Below, one piece after another: positions 1 to 8,968 of a stretch of 49,314 nucleotides of DNA. The notes beneath the pieces are model-generated. The model had not been told where the DNA came from and did no database searches. It saw only the letters and a list, made by a program, of their open reading frames with translations. Position numbers and translations under genes: made by a program. Where the stretch lies: assembly GCA_902586855.1 (NCBI GenBank), contig CACIIZ010000006.1:1-49314 (forward strand), given 5' to 3'. The stretch is from an uncultured Alphaproteobacteria bacterium (lineage in GTDB: Bacteria; Pseudomonadota; Alphaproteobacteria; Rhodobacterales; Rhodobacteraceae). The stretch's first letter is position 1, and each line of letters begins with the position of its first letter.

Positions 1-182
1 AAAAAATGGTACAAACTAGCGGATCTTTTATGTTATTATTTTAATAACTTAGACGATATGACTTGTCTCATTTGCCAAGTGGTTCACATTTTAAGCTTGT
101 TTTCACTTTAACACATATTTATTCTGTTAAGAATGGGAAATGTGTTATTGACTAATTTAATTGCTATGAATTGAGGAATTTA

Positions 183-518
183 GTGAGGAAACAGTTACAA
201 AAAATTGTTTTGATGGCAGTTGTTCTTTTTGGGATTGGCCTTAATTCTGCATTTGCAGAAAAGGGGTGTCAAGCTACGGATGCAGCACTTTTTACAGCAG
301 TAGGTGCGGGTGCGGGTGCAGCGGCAGCTACTGCTGCAGTTTGGACATTTGGTATTTTAGCTGCTCCTTTGACATTCGGCGCAAGTCTAGCTACAGCCGC
401 AGTTACAACATTACCTGCTATAGCTTTAGGTGCTAAAGGTGGCGCAGTTTATGGATTATCAACAGAAGGTATTACTTGTGGAGGAAGTCTTATAGCTAAG
501 GTGTTAAATGAGGACTAA
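183..518 (+). CDS. Secreted Ala/Gly-rich small protein, function unknown
   Basis: I do not recognise this protein. Read from the GTG at 183 it has 111 residues. A GAGG at 172-175 sits well placed for this GTG and lies inside the longer version that begins with TTG at 171. The N-terminus is a classical signal peptide: basic MRKQLQK, a hydrophobic core, then AFA before a likely cut after residue 25. The mature part of about 86 residues is almost all small hydrophobic residues with Gly/Ala runs such as VGAGAGAAAATAA, and has two cysteines (about residues 29 and 99) that could form one disulfide in the periplasm. Two stretches are hydrophobic enough to enter a membrane. A glycine-zipper protein or a bacteriocin-like peptide are both possible. 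It lies 14 bases upstream of a small EF-hand membrane protein, probably in one transcript, inside the patch bounded by an integrase remnant. Confidence 0.6.
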   Translation: MRKQLQKIVLMAVVLFGIGLNSAFAEKGCQATDAALFTAVGAGAGAAAATAAVWTFGILAAPLTFGASLATAAVTTLPAIALGAKGGAVYGLSTEGITCGGSLIAKVLNED

Positions 519-532
519 AATGATAATTTATT

Positions 533-661
533 ATGTTTGATCGTATAAAAAATTTACTAGATCTAAACCGAAATGGTAAAATTGAGCCTTGGGAGGCAGC
601 AATTTTTATCTTTGGTTTTTTTGTAGCTGGAGTTGTTTTAAACGTTTGGTTTATAGAATGA
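533..661 (+). CDS. 42-residue membrane microprotein with one EF-hand loop
   Basis: This short frame runs from ATG at 533 to TGA at 659-661. Residues 10-21 (DLNRNGKIEPWE) match a canonical EF-hand calcium loop at every key place: D1, N3, N5, G6, I8, E9 and E12. Residues 22-40 form one hydrophobic membrane-spanning segment with almost no polar residues. The predicted layout is a short calcium-binding head joined directly to a membrane anchor. No strong ribosome site lies just before the ATG. The gene follows the secreted protein by only 14 bases, so translation may be coupled. A chance match of this quality in an unselected frame is unlikely, but coding is not proved. No family is recognised. 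A regulatory, chaperone or immunity role toward the upstream secreted protein is speculation. Confidence 0.5.
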   Translation: MFDRIKNLLDLNRNGKIEPWEAAIFIFGFFVAGVVLNVWFIE

Positions 662-684
662 CTAGTCAAATAGAAAGAAATTAA

Positions 685-918
685 CAATTTCTTAACTCTA
701 TAATTGAGGTTGATGGTTTCACTGTCATTAAAGAAAAAGAGTTAAATAATCTAAAAATTTTTCAAATAAAAATATTAAATTTAAGTCAGACAAGAACGAA
801 AGAAATTTCTGTTTACTTAGGACACAAGTCAGTTAATGTTACTGAAAGAGTCTATGGGAAATATTCTCCTAATTTTATGAAAGAATCTGCTAATGTGATG
901 GGGGATTTTATCTCTTGA
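685..918 (+). pseudogene. Tyrosine integrase remnant (C-terminal end)
   Basis: The frame that ends at TGA 916-918 closes with KEISVYLGHKSVNVTERVYG followed by KYSPNFMKESANVM. This is the C-terminal signature of phage-type tyrosine recombinases: the LGH histidine, and a tyrosine in the VTERVYGKYSP segment that would be the nucleophile. The catalytic core upstream (the first Arg and the HxxR box) is missing. The frame is stopped at 682-684 and the residues before about position 775 do not look like integrase. There is no good start codon. It is therefore a decayed remnant, not an active enzyme. The end of the frame lies about 75 bases from the 3' end of the tRNA-Glu gene, the usual place for an integrase at an attachment site. 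Confidence 0.6.
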
Positions 919-993
919 AACAGGTGCAAATAGCATTAAGTGGCATAGTGGACGACTCTAGTCACCTAAGTTATTGATTCTAAACGATTTAAT

Positions 994-1068
994 TGGTACG
1001 CCCTAGGGGAATCGAACCCCTCTTTCCAGAATGAAAATCTGGCGTCCTAACCGATAGACGAAGGGCGC
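994..1068 (-). tRNA. tRNA-Glu (anticodon TTC)
   Basis: On the minus strand a full cloverleaf can be drawn. The 7-bp acceptor stem pairs GCGCCCT with AGGGCGT, with a G-U at the first pair. The anticodon stem is CCAGA/TCTGG around loop TTTTCAT, giving anticodon TTC. The T arm carries GGTTCGATTCC. The discriminator is A and the CCA end is encoded (TGG at 994-996 on the plus strand). It lies about 50 bases downstream of recJ in the same direction. Its 3' end faces the integrase remnant, so it is the likely attachment target of the element to its left. Confidence 0.93.
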
Positions 1069-1118
1069 ACGCTTTCCTTTAATAATTCGGTATTATGGAT
1101 GGCGCAAGTAGTTTTTCT

Positions 1119-2891
1119 TTATCCTGAAATAACTAAAGAAACATCCTTAACGACAAAGTTTGGTGTCTTTCGTCCTGACCAGTCATTAATTTCCAGATGA
1201 CCTGCAAAGTCATATTTTTTTTCTTGGTTTTGGCTCAGGAAATCCCCACCAGCATCATTTATACCGCGGAAAAAAATTGACTGAATGCTTCTATTACTTT
1301 GATCAAAAATATGAAATCTGAGGTGCTGGTTAGCGATCACCTTAAACCATTTTATCTGGCAATCTGCCAGAACAAAAATTGGAGGTTGAGCACCTGGTCC
1401 AAAAGGCCCTGCCAACTCCATTCTTTCGATTAGCTCAGTTGTGATGGCATTAATTGAAATGAGTGAGTTTACACTCAACTTGGCTGGCGCTTTTTTTTGT
1501 TGTTGCTGATTCCCGAGAATCTCAGATAACCTTTTCATAGCTGGAACGATTTGGGATTCCTTTATGGTGATACCTGCTGCTTGAGCGTGTCCGCCCCCCT
1601 TTGTGATTAAATTTTCTTTCAGTAGTTGACTTACTGCAATTCCTATATTCAAATTCGTAGTGGACCTACCTGAACCTCTTCCAATTCCGTTTTCATCTAT
1701 GGCTATTACCATTGTAGGTTTCTCAAATTTTTCTTTAAGCCTAGAGGCTAAAATACCTGTCAAGCCAGGATTCCATTTGTGGTCGGAAACATAAACGAAG
1801 TTTTCATAACTTCTGGGACTTCCAATCATACTTAGGGCTTTTTCTAACATTTCAGCTTCAATTAGTTTTCTATCATCGTTTAAACTATTTAATGTTTTTG
1901 CAATAATTTCAGCTTTCTCCATATCCTTCTCAATCAAGAGCTCTGCTCCTAGCTTAGAAACCCCTAATCTGCCCCCAGCATTTATTCTGGGACCTAGTGA
2001 GAATCCGAGATGACTGGCCGTTATTACACCATCAATAGCTGCGACGTCCATTAGGCTTTTTAAGCCTACATTTTGTGTTTTTTGTAGTATTTTTAAGCCG
2101 GTCTTGACGAATGCTCTATTCAGACCAACTAATGGGACAACGTCTGCGATAGTAGCTAGGGCCACTAAATCTAAGTATTCCATCAGGTCTGGGACTGATT
2201 TCCCTTGCTCTTTGAATCTCATGTTCAGTCCAACTAGAAGCAGAAATACTACGCCAGTGGCGCATAAATATTTGTGTGGGGATTCTTCATCAGATCTGTT
2301 TGGATTGATAATGGCATCAGCATTTGGTAATTCACTACCGCCTAGATGATGATCGACTACAATTACTTTGCACCCCTTGGTTTTCGCAGTTGAAATAGGA
2401 TTCAAAGAGAGCATTCCACAGTCAACGCAGATTATAACTTCATGGTTTTCAGCTAAAGATTTCATAGCGGTACTATTTGGTCCATAACCCTCAAGTATTC
2501 TATCAGGGACATATATTGATGTTTTCAAGTCAGAATGGTGAAACCATTTGTAGATTAAAGCGGCAGAAGCTCCCCCGTCGACATCATAGTCGGCAAAGAT
2601 TGCAATTTTGCTTTTGTTTGAAGCGGCTAGGGATAGAATGTCTACAGCAGCTTTCATGTCTTTTAGTGAAAAAGGATTTGGCAGTGTATCCTTAATTTTA
2701 GGATCAAGGAATGTCTCAACTTGATCAGCCTGTATTTTCCTTTGGGCTAATAATATAGCTAGTGGATAAGGTATTGAGGAAACTTGTTGTAAAAGAGTTG
2801 CTAATTTTTGTTCTTCTTCATCTGGCTTTAACCAGATTTTTCCACTCAGTGACTTCTCAATATTCAAAAAAGACTTTTCCTGTGCACTCAT
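1119..2891 (-). CDS. recJ: Single-stranded-DNA exonuclease RecJ
   Basis: RecJ degrades single-stranded DNA 5' to 3' in recombination and mismatch repair in the cytoplasm. The protein has 590 residues, normal for the family. The DHH-family metal motifs are visible: DYDVDG at residues 101-106, VDCG at 156-159 and DHH at 180-182. A DHHA1-type segment follows with GRGSGRS and GGGHAQAAG, and an OB-like C-terminal part completes it. The start codon overlaps the glpX stop as ATGA, so the two are translationally coupled. It is the last protein gene of the hom-glpX-recJ run, an order common in alphaproteobacteria. Confidence 0.95.
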   Translation of the reverse strand: MSAQEKSFLNIEKSLSGKIWLKPDEEEQKLATLLQQVSSIPYPLAILLAQRKIQADQVETFLDPKIKDTLPNPFSLKDMKAAVDILSLAASNKSKIAIFADYDVDGGASAALIYKWFHHSDLKTSIYVPDRILEGYGPNSTAMKSLAENHEVIICVDCGMLSLNPISTAKTKGCKVIVVDHHLGGSELPNADAIINPNRSDEESPHKYLCATGVVFLLLVGLNMRFKEQGKSVPDLMEYLDLVALATIADVVPLVGLNRAFVKTGLKILQKTQNVGLKSLMDVAAIDGVITASHLGFSLGPRINAGGRLGVSKLGAELLIEKDMEKAEIIAKTLNSLNDDRKLIEAEMLEKALSMIGSPRSYENFVYVSDHKWNPGLTGILASRLKEKFEKPTMVIAIDENGIGRGSGRSTTNLNIGIAVSQLLKENLITKGGGHAQAAGITIKESQIVPAMKRLSEILGNQQQQKKAPAKLSVNSLISINAITTELIERMELAGPFGPGAQPPIFVLADCQIKWFKVIANQHLRFHIFDQSNRSIQSIFFRGINDAGGDFLSQNQEKKYDFAGHLEINDWSGRKTPNFVVKDVSLVISG

Positions 2892-3853
2892 GGAAAACGT
2901 TGTCTATAAAGTAATCGTCGCACGGAGCCAGTCTTAGATCGCATTAAAATAGTTTCCATTTCTAAGATATTACCATCCCACTTGGCACCACGCAGTATTG
3001 ATCCGTCTGTCACACCTGTTGCTGCAAAAATCACATCTTTAGTGACCATTTCATCAAGGGTATATATCTTATTTAGATCCCTGATGTCGGCAGTAATGGC
3101 CCGATTTCGTTCAGAGTCATTTCTAAAAACCAATCTACCTTGTATTTGTCCACCCAGACATTTTAGTGCGGAGGCGGCAAGCACTCCTTCTGGTGCCCCT
3201 CCAATTCCCATGTACATATCTATGCCTGTGCGAGCTGTGTCTGCACAATGTATTACACCAGCCACGTCTCCGTCAGTAATTAGTCTGAGTCTTGCTCCAG
3301 TTTCCCGGATTTCCTGTATTAGGTTTTGATGCCTTGGTCTTTCAAGTACACATATCATTAAATCTCTTGGTTTACAGCCTTTGGCTTTTGCTAGTTTTAT
3401 GATTCTTTCGGACGGGGACATTTCCAACGTAATTAGGTCGGGTTTGTAGGCAGGGCCATAGGCTAATTTTTCCATATAAATATCTGGTGCATGTAATAGG
3501 GATCCCTTTGCTCCCATAGCAATTACCGTTAATGCATTGGGCATATCTTTGGCCGTTAAATTAGTGCCTTCCAATGGGTCTAGAGCAATATCAACGCCAG
3601 GTCCTTTTCCACTTCCAACCTTTTCACCAATGAAGAGCATTGGGGCTTCATCTCGCTCTCCTTCTCCAATCACTATGGTACCATTTATATCAAGCATGTT
3701 TAGCTGAGCTCTCATCGCGTCTACAGCTGCCTGGTCAGCTGCTTTCTCATCACCAGCACCAACAAATTTTATGGCTGCAATTGCGGCTGCTTCAGACACT
3801 CTTGCAAGGCCCAACGACAACAAACGATCATTAAATTCACTTTTTGATTCCAT
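2888..3853 (-). CDS. glpX: Fructose-1,6-bisphosphatase class II (GlpX)
   Basis: GlpX removes the 1-phosphate of fructose-1,6-bisphosphate, a committed step of gluconeogenesis. The 321-residue protein shows the metal-binding segment GEGERDEAPML (about residues 63-73) and DPLEGTN (92-98), followed by a GDVAG box and the conserved GIGGAPEGVLAA segment. Length is normal for the family. It lies 12 bases after hom and its stop overlaps the recJ start. The three genes probably form one transcript running leftward. Confidence 0.95.
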   Translation of the reverse strand: MESKSEFNDRLLSLGLARVSEAAAIAAIKFVGAGDEKAADQAAVDAMRAQLNMLDINGTIVIGEGERDEAPMLFIGEKVGSGKGPGVDIALDPLEGTNLTAKDMPNALTVIAMGAKGSLLHAPDIYMEKLAYGPAYKPDLITLEMSPSERIIKLAKAKGCKPRDLMICVLERPRHQNLIQEIRETGARLRLITDGDVAGVIHCADTARTGIDMYMGIGGAPEGVLAASALKCLGGQIQGRLVFRNDSERNRAITADIRDLNKIYTLDEMVTKDVIFAATGVTDGSILRGAKWDGNILEMETILMRSKTGSVRRLLYRQRFP

Positions 3854-3865
3854 TGTAAATCTATC

Positions 3866-5155
3866 TCAAAGGTCTTCTATTCTTATGTATACTGGATCAC
3901 TCTTACAAATCTCAATTTTACTGATTTCTTTTATTGCTGACGTCAGAGAAATCTTTGCCGTCGGATGGGTCACTATTAAAACAGGGGCATTTTCACCCTG
4001 ATGACGTAATTGGCGCATGTGATTTATCGAAATACCATATTTACCTAAGATACCAGCCAATTTTGCTAAAGTACCTGGTTTGTCGGTCAGTAGAAATCTC
4101 AGGTAGAAACTTGATGAAAGATCTTCTGACACATGTTGAGAAATCTCCAATTCACTCGCTCTCTGTCCAAACGAGGAACTGATATTTCCTCTGGCTATGT
4201 CAATTAAGTCAGATACAATGGACGAAGCTGTTGGACCAGCACCTGCCCCTAGTCCAATATAATGAGTTTTTTCAACAAAATTTCCCTCTACCATAACCAT
4301 ATTTGTACCTCCGTCCAGTTTACCAAAAAGGCTTTCTTTTGGCACTAAGCACGGTTCGACCACTTGGCTTATACCTGCAGTAGATTTATTGGCTAAGCCT
4401 AATAATTTGATTCTATAACCCATTGCACTTGCACTTGTGATGTCTATCAGAGATATACTTTCAATTCCCTTTATTTTAACATTATCAAAATTTATTCTTG
4501 ATCCAAAAGCTAAGGCGGCAATTATTGAGATTTTATGAGCTGAGTCTATTCCGCCTACGTCGAGTGAGGGATCTTTTTCAACAAAGCCAAGATTCTGAGC
4601 ATCTCTGAAGATTTTTGAATAATCCTGTTCATGATTTTCCATTTGTGTGAGAATATAATTACATGTCCCATTGATTACTCCATAAACCCTTGATATGTCG
4701 TTACCAGATAGTGATTCCTTGAGAATTTTGACAATAGGAATTCCTCCAGCAACTGCAGCCTCAAAATTGAGAGAAACTTTTTGCTCTTCAGCCAAAATAG
4801 CAAGATAGTGACCATGATGTGCTATTAAAGCTTTGTTGGCTGTGACCACATGTTTCTTATTTAGTAAGGACTTTTCAATGATAGATTTTGCGGGATCATT
4901 TTGGCCTCCAATGAGTTCTACCACCACGTCTATACCTTGCTCGTTTGAAAGGGTTAAAGGGTCTGATATCCATCTAAATCTTGACAAATTTAATTCACGT
5001 TTTTTGTTTTTTCTTTTAGCACAGATTCCAGAAATCCTGATCTCTCGGCCTGCTCTAAGGGTTATAAGATCTTTATTTGTGGTCAAGAAATCAACAACCC
5101 CAATTCCTACAGTCCCTAGTCCAACTATTCCTATGTTCAGAGGATTTTTTTCCAT
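3866..5155 (-). CDS. hom: Homoserine dehydrogenase
   Basis: This enzyme reduces aspartate semialdehyde to homoserine, the branch point toward threonine and methionine. The 429 residues begin with a Rossmann nucleotide site (GLGTVG, residues 12-17). The catalytic domain carries NGTCNYIL and the GGIDSAHK segment with the conserved lysine. A C-terminal ACT domain (about 350-429, starting near LLTDKPGTLAKLAGIL) is the usual site of feedback control by threonine. It is a monofunctional enzyme with no fused aspartokinase. It leads the hom-glpX-recJ run and has about 180 bases of upstream spacer after the aminotransferase gene. Confidence 0.95.
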   Translation of the reverse strand: MEKNPLNIGIVGLGTVGIGVVDFLTTNKDLITLRAGREIRISGICAKRKNKKRELNLSRFRWISDPLTLSNEQGIDVVVELIGGQNDPAKSIIEKSLLNKKHVVTANKALIAHHGHYLAILAEEQKVSLNFEAAVAGGIPIVKILKESLSGNDISRVYGVINGTCNYILTQMENHEQDYSKIFRDAQNLGFVEKDPSLDVGGIDSAHKISIIAALAFGSRINFDNVKIKGIESISLIDITSASAMGYRIKLLGLANKSTAGISQVVEPCLVPKESLFGKLDGGTNMVMVEGNFVEKTHYIGLGAGAGPTASSIVSDLIDIARGNISSSFGQRASELEISQHVSEDLSSSFYLRFLLTDKPGTLAKLAGILGKYGISINHMRQLRHQGENAPVLIVTHPTAKISLTSAIKEISKIEICKSDPVYIRIEDL

Positions 5156-5333
5156 TCAATACTCTTCTTTCTTACGTAAAACTTTAAGGAGTTTTATATA
5201 AATCTTACGCTAGTTACTTGTTAGGCCCCTAAAGTTAAAGGACATTTTCGTCATTAATACTCTAGAAATTAAAAAGTATCAGATTCAAACATTACATAAA
5301 ACCAATAAGATGGGAAAAAGCAGAAATTTTTTG

Positions 5334-6524
5334 TTACTCATTAATTAATCTTTTTACATTCTTTGCAGCCTGGCGAATTCGGTGATCATTTTCTACTAAC
5401 CCTATCCTCACATAACCCTCTCCATATTCTCCAAAACCAATTCCCGGTGCTACGGCGACAGCTGCTTTTTGCATTAATAATTTTGCAAACTCCATTGATC
5501 CCATGTTTTGGAATTTTTTTGGGAGTGGGGCCCATGCAAACATTGTTGCGGCAGGTTTTGGAATTTTCCAACCAGCCCGCTCCATAGATGAGATCAGGGT
5601 ATCTCGGCGACCCCGATATATCTTTCTTACCTTTTCTATATATTCTTCAGGTCCATTTAGAGCCTCGACGGCAGCAACCTGTACGGGAGTGAAAGCTCCA
5701 TAGTCAAGATAAGATTTGATACGGGTTAGGGCATTAATTAGGTGCTTGTTCCCAACAGCAAAACCGACCCGCCAGCCTGCCATAGAGAAGGTCTTTGACA
5801 TAGAAGTAAATTCGACAGCTATTTCCTTGGCACCTGGTATTTGCAGAATGGAAGGAGGAGGATTATCGTCGAAGTAAATTTCTGAGTAGGCTAAATCTGA
5901 TAGGATCCAGATGGAATGCTTTTTTGCAAACTTTACCAATTCCTTATAGAAATCGAGATCACAAAGTTGTGCAGTCGGGTTGGATGGGAACGATATTACT
6001 AGAGCTATGGGCTTTGGGATAGAATGCATTACTGCTCGAGATAGGGTCGCCAAGTAGTCTTCTGGGTTAAAGACACCCGCTGTCAGGGAAGGAATGTGCC
6101 TGAGAGTACCTCCTGCAATCATAAAACCATACGCATGGATAGGGTAGGTAGGATTAGGAACCAAAATTAAATCACCTGGAGCAGTAATGGCGGAAGCTAG
6201 ATTAGCCAGGCCTTCTTTAGAACCTAGGGTCGTAATAACTTCTGTCTCGGGATCTAAAGAAACTCCAAAACGACGCTTGTAGTAGCTGACTTTCGCTTTG
6301 CGCAGGCCAGAAATACCTTTTGATGCAGAGTAGCGATGGACTTTTGTCTTTTTCGCCGTTTCAATTAACTTACTGACTATATGGTGACCGGCATCTATAT
6401 CAGGATTCCCCATACCGAAGTCAATAATATCAATATTATCTTTTCTAAGCTTTGCCTTGAGGTTATTTATCTCCGAAAAGATATAAGGCGGTAATCTTTT
6501 AATTCTATAAAATTCTTCACGCAT
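5334..6524 (-). CDS. alaC: AlaC-type class I/II aminotransferase
   Basis: This is a PLP-dependent fold-type I aminotransferase of 396 residues. The PLP lysine is K244 in SMSKTFSMAGWRVGF and the ring-nitrogen aspartate is D210 in SDLAY. The segment IKSYLDYGAFTPVQVAA closely resembles E. coli AlaC (glutamate-pyruvate aminotransferase). Automatic pipelines often call alphaproteobacterial homologues LL-diaminopimelate aminotransferase. The sequence and the position just upstream of hom do not settle the substrate: alanine synthesis, or another aspartate-family amino donor role, are both open. Confidence 0.85.
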   Translation of the reverse strand: MREEFYRIKRLPPYIFSEINNLKAKLRKDNIDIIDFGMGNPDIDAGHHIVSKLIETAKKTKVHRYSASKGISGLRKAKVSYYKRRFGVSLDPETEVITTLGSKEGLANLASAITAPGDLILVPNPTYPIHAYGFMIAGGTLRHIPSLTAGVFNPEDYLATLSRAVMHSIPKPIALVISFPSNPTAQLCDLDFYKELVKFAKKHSIWILSDLAYSEIYFDDNPPPSILQIPGAKEIAVEFTSMSKTFSMAGWRVGFAVGNKHLINALTRIKSYLDYGAFTPVQVAAVEALNGPEEYIEKVRKIYRGRRDTLISSMERAGWKIPKPAATMFAWAPLPKKFQNMGSMEFAKLLMQKAAVAVAPGIGFGEYGEGYVRIGLVENDHRIRQAAKNVKRLINE

Positions 6525-6653
6525 TCGTTTCCACCATTTATTTGTGGGTGGGTTAAATCAATCAAAACTCCAAAACTAAGGGCTTTCATGCCTATTGTTC
6601 TTGATTTTCCTTCTTGAGTCACTAGTGATCCTTAATCCATTATAAGACGTTTG

Positions 6654-7937
6654 TTAATAAATTGGGAAGTTTTGGCAGAGGTTTATTACTTTTTGCTTTA
6701 TCTGTTTCTCAACTTCTTGGTTTTTTTCGGATCCTTCATTTTGCAAAGAGTCTAATGTATCTGCTATCCAATCACCAATCATCCTGAATTCATCAATACC
6801 AAACCCCCTAGTTGTGCCGGCAGGAGTACCTAACCGGATGCCAGAAGTTATCATTGGTTTTTCTTTATCAAATGGAATACTATTTTTGTTGCACGTTATG
6901 TTTGCATTCCCTAGACTTTTTTCGGCTTCATTACCCTTAATATTCTTGGAGCCAACGTCTACTAAGATGACATGAGTATCTGTACCCCCAGTTACAATCC
7001 TAAATCCTCTTTCTTCCAACCGCTTTGCTAAGATTTTTGCATTCTCAATAACATTTTCTTGATAAGTTTTAAAATCGGGTCTTAAGGCCTCTTCAAAAGC
7101 GACCGCTTTTGCGGCTATTACATGCATAAGTGGACCACCTTGTAGTCCAGGGAAAACAGCAGAATTGAATTTCTTAGCATGATTTTCGTCATTAGTTAAT
7201 ATTATACCACCTCTGGGTCCTCGTAAGGTTTTGTGTGTAGTACTCGTGACTGCATCAGCGAATTCCAGGGGATTAGGGTGTTTGCCTGCAGCTACCAGGC
7301 CAGAGAAATGAGCCATATCAACCATTAAAAATGCATCTATTTCATCCGCGATAATTTTGAATTTCTCAAAATCAATTTGTCTGGGGATAGCTGATCCACC
7401 GGCTATAATGACCCTGGGATGGTTTTTTTGTGCAAGTTCACGTACCTCGTCATAATCAATTTGCTCAGTTTCTTTATTAACTCCGTAGTGGATTGCATTA
7501 AACCATTTACCTGACACATTGGGTCTGGCCCCATGGGTAAGGTGTCCCCCGGAGGCTAGATCCATAGCTAGGAACGTATCACCAGGCTTCATGAAGGACA
7601 TAAAAACTGCTTGATTGGCCTGGCTTCCTGAATTTGGTTGGACATTAGCAAAATTGCAATCGAACAATCTTTTTACTCTTTCTATTGCTAACGTTTCCGC
7701 TACATCTACAAATTCGCACCCACCATAATATCTGCGACCCGGATAACCTTCTGCATACTTGTTTGTCATTACAGAACCTTGCGCTTGCATGACTGCCAGT
7801 GAGGTAATATTTTCTGATGCAATAAGTTCTATTTCTTGCTCTTGTCTTTTGTACTCATTTTGTATTGCTGAAAATAGTTCAGGGTCAGAATCCCTAAGTT
7901 CTTCCCTGAAAAGGTTAGTTTCTCGGTGCGTCAACAT
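6654..7937 (-). CDS. glyA: Serine hydroxymethyltransferase
   Basis: GlyA interconverts serine and glycine using tetrahydrofolate and is a main source of one-carbon units. The 427-residue protein is of normal length. The PLP lysine is K236 in [14 protein letters not shown]. The [13 protein letters not shown] box (about 61-73) and [13 protein letters not shown] (206-218) are intact. It is transcribed leftward and lies divergent from nadK. A TTGTTT/TAGATA-type promoter can be seen about 40-70 bases upstream. The 129 bases between glyA and alaC leave room for a separate alaC promoter. Confidence 0.97.
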   Translation of the reverse strand: MLTHRETNLFREELRDSDPELFSAIQNEYKRQEQEIELIASENITSLAVMQAQGSVMTNKYAEGYPGRRYYGGCEFVDVAETLAIERVKRLFDCNFANVQPNSGSQANQAVFMSFMKPGDTFLAMDLASGGHLTHGARPNVSGKWFNAIHYGVNKETEQIDYDEVRELAQKNHPRVIIAGGSAIPRQIDFEKFKIIADEIDAFLMVDMAHFSGLVAAGKHPNPLEFADAVTSTTHKTLRGPRGGIILTNDENHAKKFNSAVFPGLQGGPLMHVIAAKAVAFEEALRPDFKTYQENVIENAKILAKRLEERGFRIVTGGTDTHVILVDVGSKNIKGNEAEKSLGNANITCNKNSIPFDKEKPMITSGIRLGTPAGTTRGFGIDEFRMIGDWIADTLDSLQNEGSEKNQEVEKQIKQKVINLCQNFPIY

Positions 7938-7977
7938 GGAATATCCTTTTCAATCGTGATAATTTTGTTGTGGGATA

Positions 7978-8006
7978 TAGATATGGCATTGTATCGCAAT
8001 AAACAA
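7978..8006 (-). promoter_or_regulatory. Candidate sigma70 promoter of glyA
   Basis: On the minus strand a TTGTTT box (8001-8006) and a TATCTA box (7978-7983) are separated by exactly 17 bases and lie about 40 bases before the glyA start. The match is only moderate and was found by eye. Confidence 0.3.
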
Positions 8007-8165
8007 TAGCATTTACATGATGGATCATCACTTTTTTTAATTCAGCATTATGGATGAGTTTTAGCGAGTTTGAGAATGTTGTTTGGTTGATGTATTTTTT
8101 TTTTCCAGTTAGTTTCTCATTTATAAAGTGGACAATTAATAAGTATCCAACTGGAAGGATTTTTT

Positions 8166-8930
8166 ATGAAATTTCAGAAACCCACATTTATCGCAGATTC
8201 TGGTGCTGACGCTCAGGAAGCTATTAAAATAATTCAAAAGGAATATTTGGGATTTGATGAATCTGAGGCTGATGTGATAGTGGCGCTTGGAGGAGATGGC
8301 TTCATGCTCGACGTGCTTAATGATTTTCAGAGATTAGAATTACCCGTATACGGGATAAATCAAGGTACCGTAGGCTTCTTAATGAACCAAGCCTCAGAGG
8401 GAAATTTAATTGAGAAACTGAATTTGGCTGAGGAATCAGTAATTCACCCTCTCAAGATGTCTGCTACAAAATTAGACGGTAGCATAGAAGAAGCTTTAGC
8501 AATCAATGAAGTTTCTCTACTTCGTGGTTGTTCACAGGCAGCAAAAATAAGGGTTTTAGTGGATGATTTAGTCCGGCTTAAAGAATTAGTATGCGATGGT
8601 ATTCTTGTCTCCACTCCCGCAGGGTCAACCGCTTATAATTATTCAGCGCATGGTCCTATACTACCAATTGGATCTAATATCTTAGCGTTGACAGCTATGA
8701 ATTCTTTTAGACCTAGACGTTGGCGCGGGGCATTAATTCCAGAAATTGCCAAGATTGGTTTGCATGTTTTGGATCCGGAGAAGAGATCAGTATCAGCATT
8801 TGCCGATAGTAAGGAAGTAACCAATGTAAAGAGTGTCAAAATTCAAAGTGAAAATCAAATTTCCTACCGACTTTTGTTTGATCCTGGTCATGGGCTTCAA
8901 GAGAGGATATTAAGAGAGCAATTTCTCTAA
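8166..8930 (+). CDS. nadK: NAD kinase
   Basis: NadK phosphorylates NAD to NADP in the cytoplasm. The protein has 254 residues, the short form usual in alphaproteobacteria. The GGDG motif is at residues 42-45 (VALGGDGFML) and the second conserved region reads STPAGSTAYNYSAHGPILP. A good ribosome site (GGAAGGA) precedes the ATG. It heads the plus-strand run that continues with the AI-2E transporter, hdaA, ppk and ppx, but whether all share a transcript is not visible. Confidence 0.95.
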   Translation: MKFQKPTFIADSGADAQEAIKIIQKEYLGFDESEADVIVALGGDGFMLDVLNDFQRLELPVYGINQGTVGFLMNQASEGNLIEKLNLAEESVIHPLKMSATKLDGSIEEALAINEVSLLRGCSQAAKIRVLVDDLVRLKELVCDGILVSTPAGSTAYNYSAHGPILPIGSNILALTAMNSFRPRRWRGALIPEIAKIGLHVLDPEKRSVSAFADSKEVTNVKSVKIQSENQISYRLLFDPGHGLQERILREQFL

Positions 8931-8968
8931 TGGTGAGACTGTAATGATCGAATAAAAAAGGATAATTT

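Noticed and set aside
1-170. AT-rich inverted repeat GTTATTA/TAATAAC at 32-48 and a TTGACT at 148-153
   Set aside because: The repeat is short and AT-only. No -10 box lies at a proper distance from TTGACT, so neither a terminator nor a promoter could be supported.
496-687. 63-residue minus-strand open frame opposite the EF-hand gene
   Set aside because: It has no recognisable motif or ribosome site. The plus-strand frame carries an exact EF-hand loop and a clean membrane helix, so the minus frame is a shadow.
5156-5333. Possible threonine attenuator in the spacer before hom
   Set aside because: A 6-bp AAAACT/AGTTTT repeat exists, but there is no leader peptide rich in Thr or Ile codons and no terminator stem with a T run.
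8022-8041. TGATG-GAT-CATCA followed by seven T, terminator-like on the plus strand
   Set aside because: The stem is only 5 bp with a 3-base loop, and no plus-strand gene leads into it. It is more likely chance in an AT-rich spacer.
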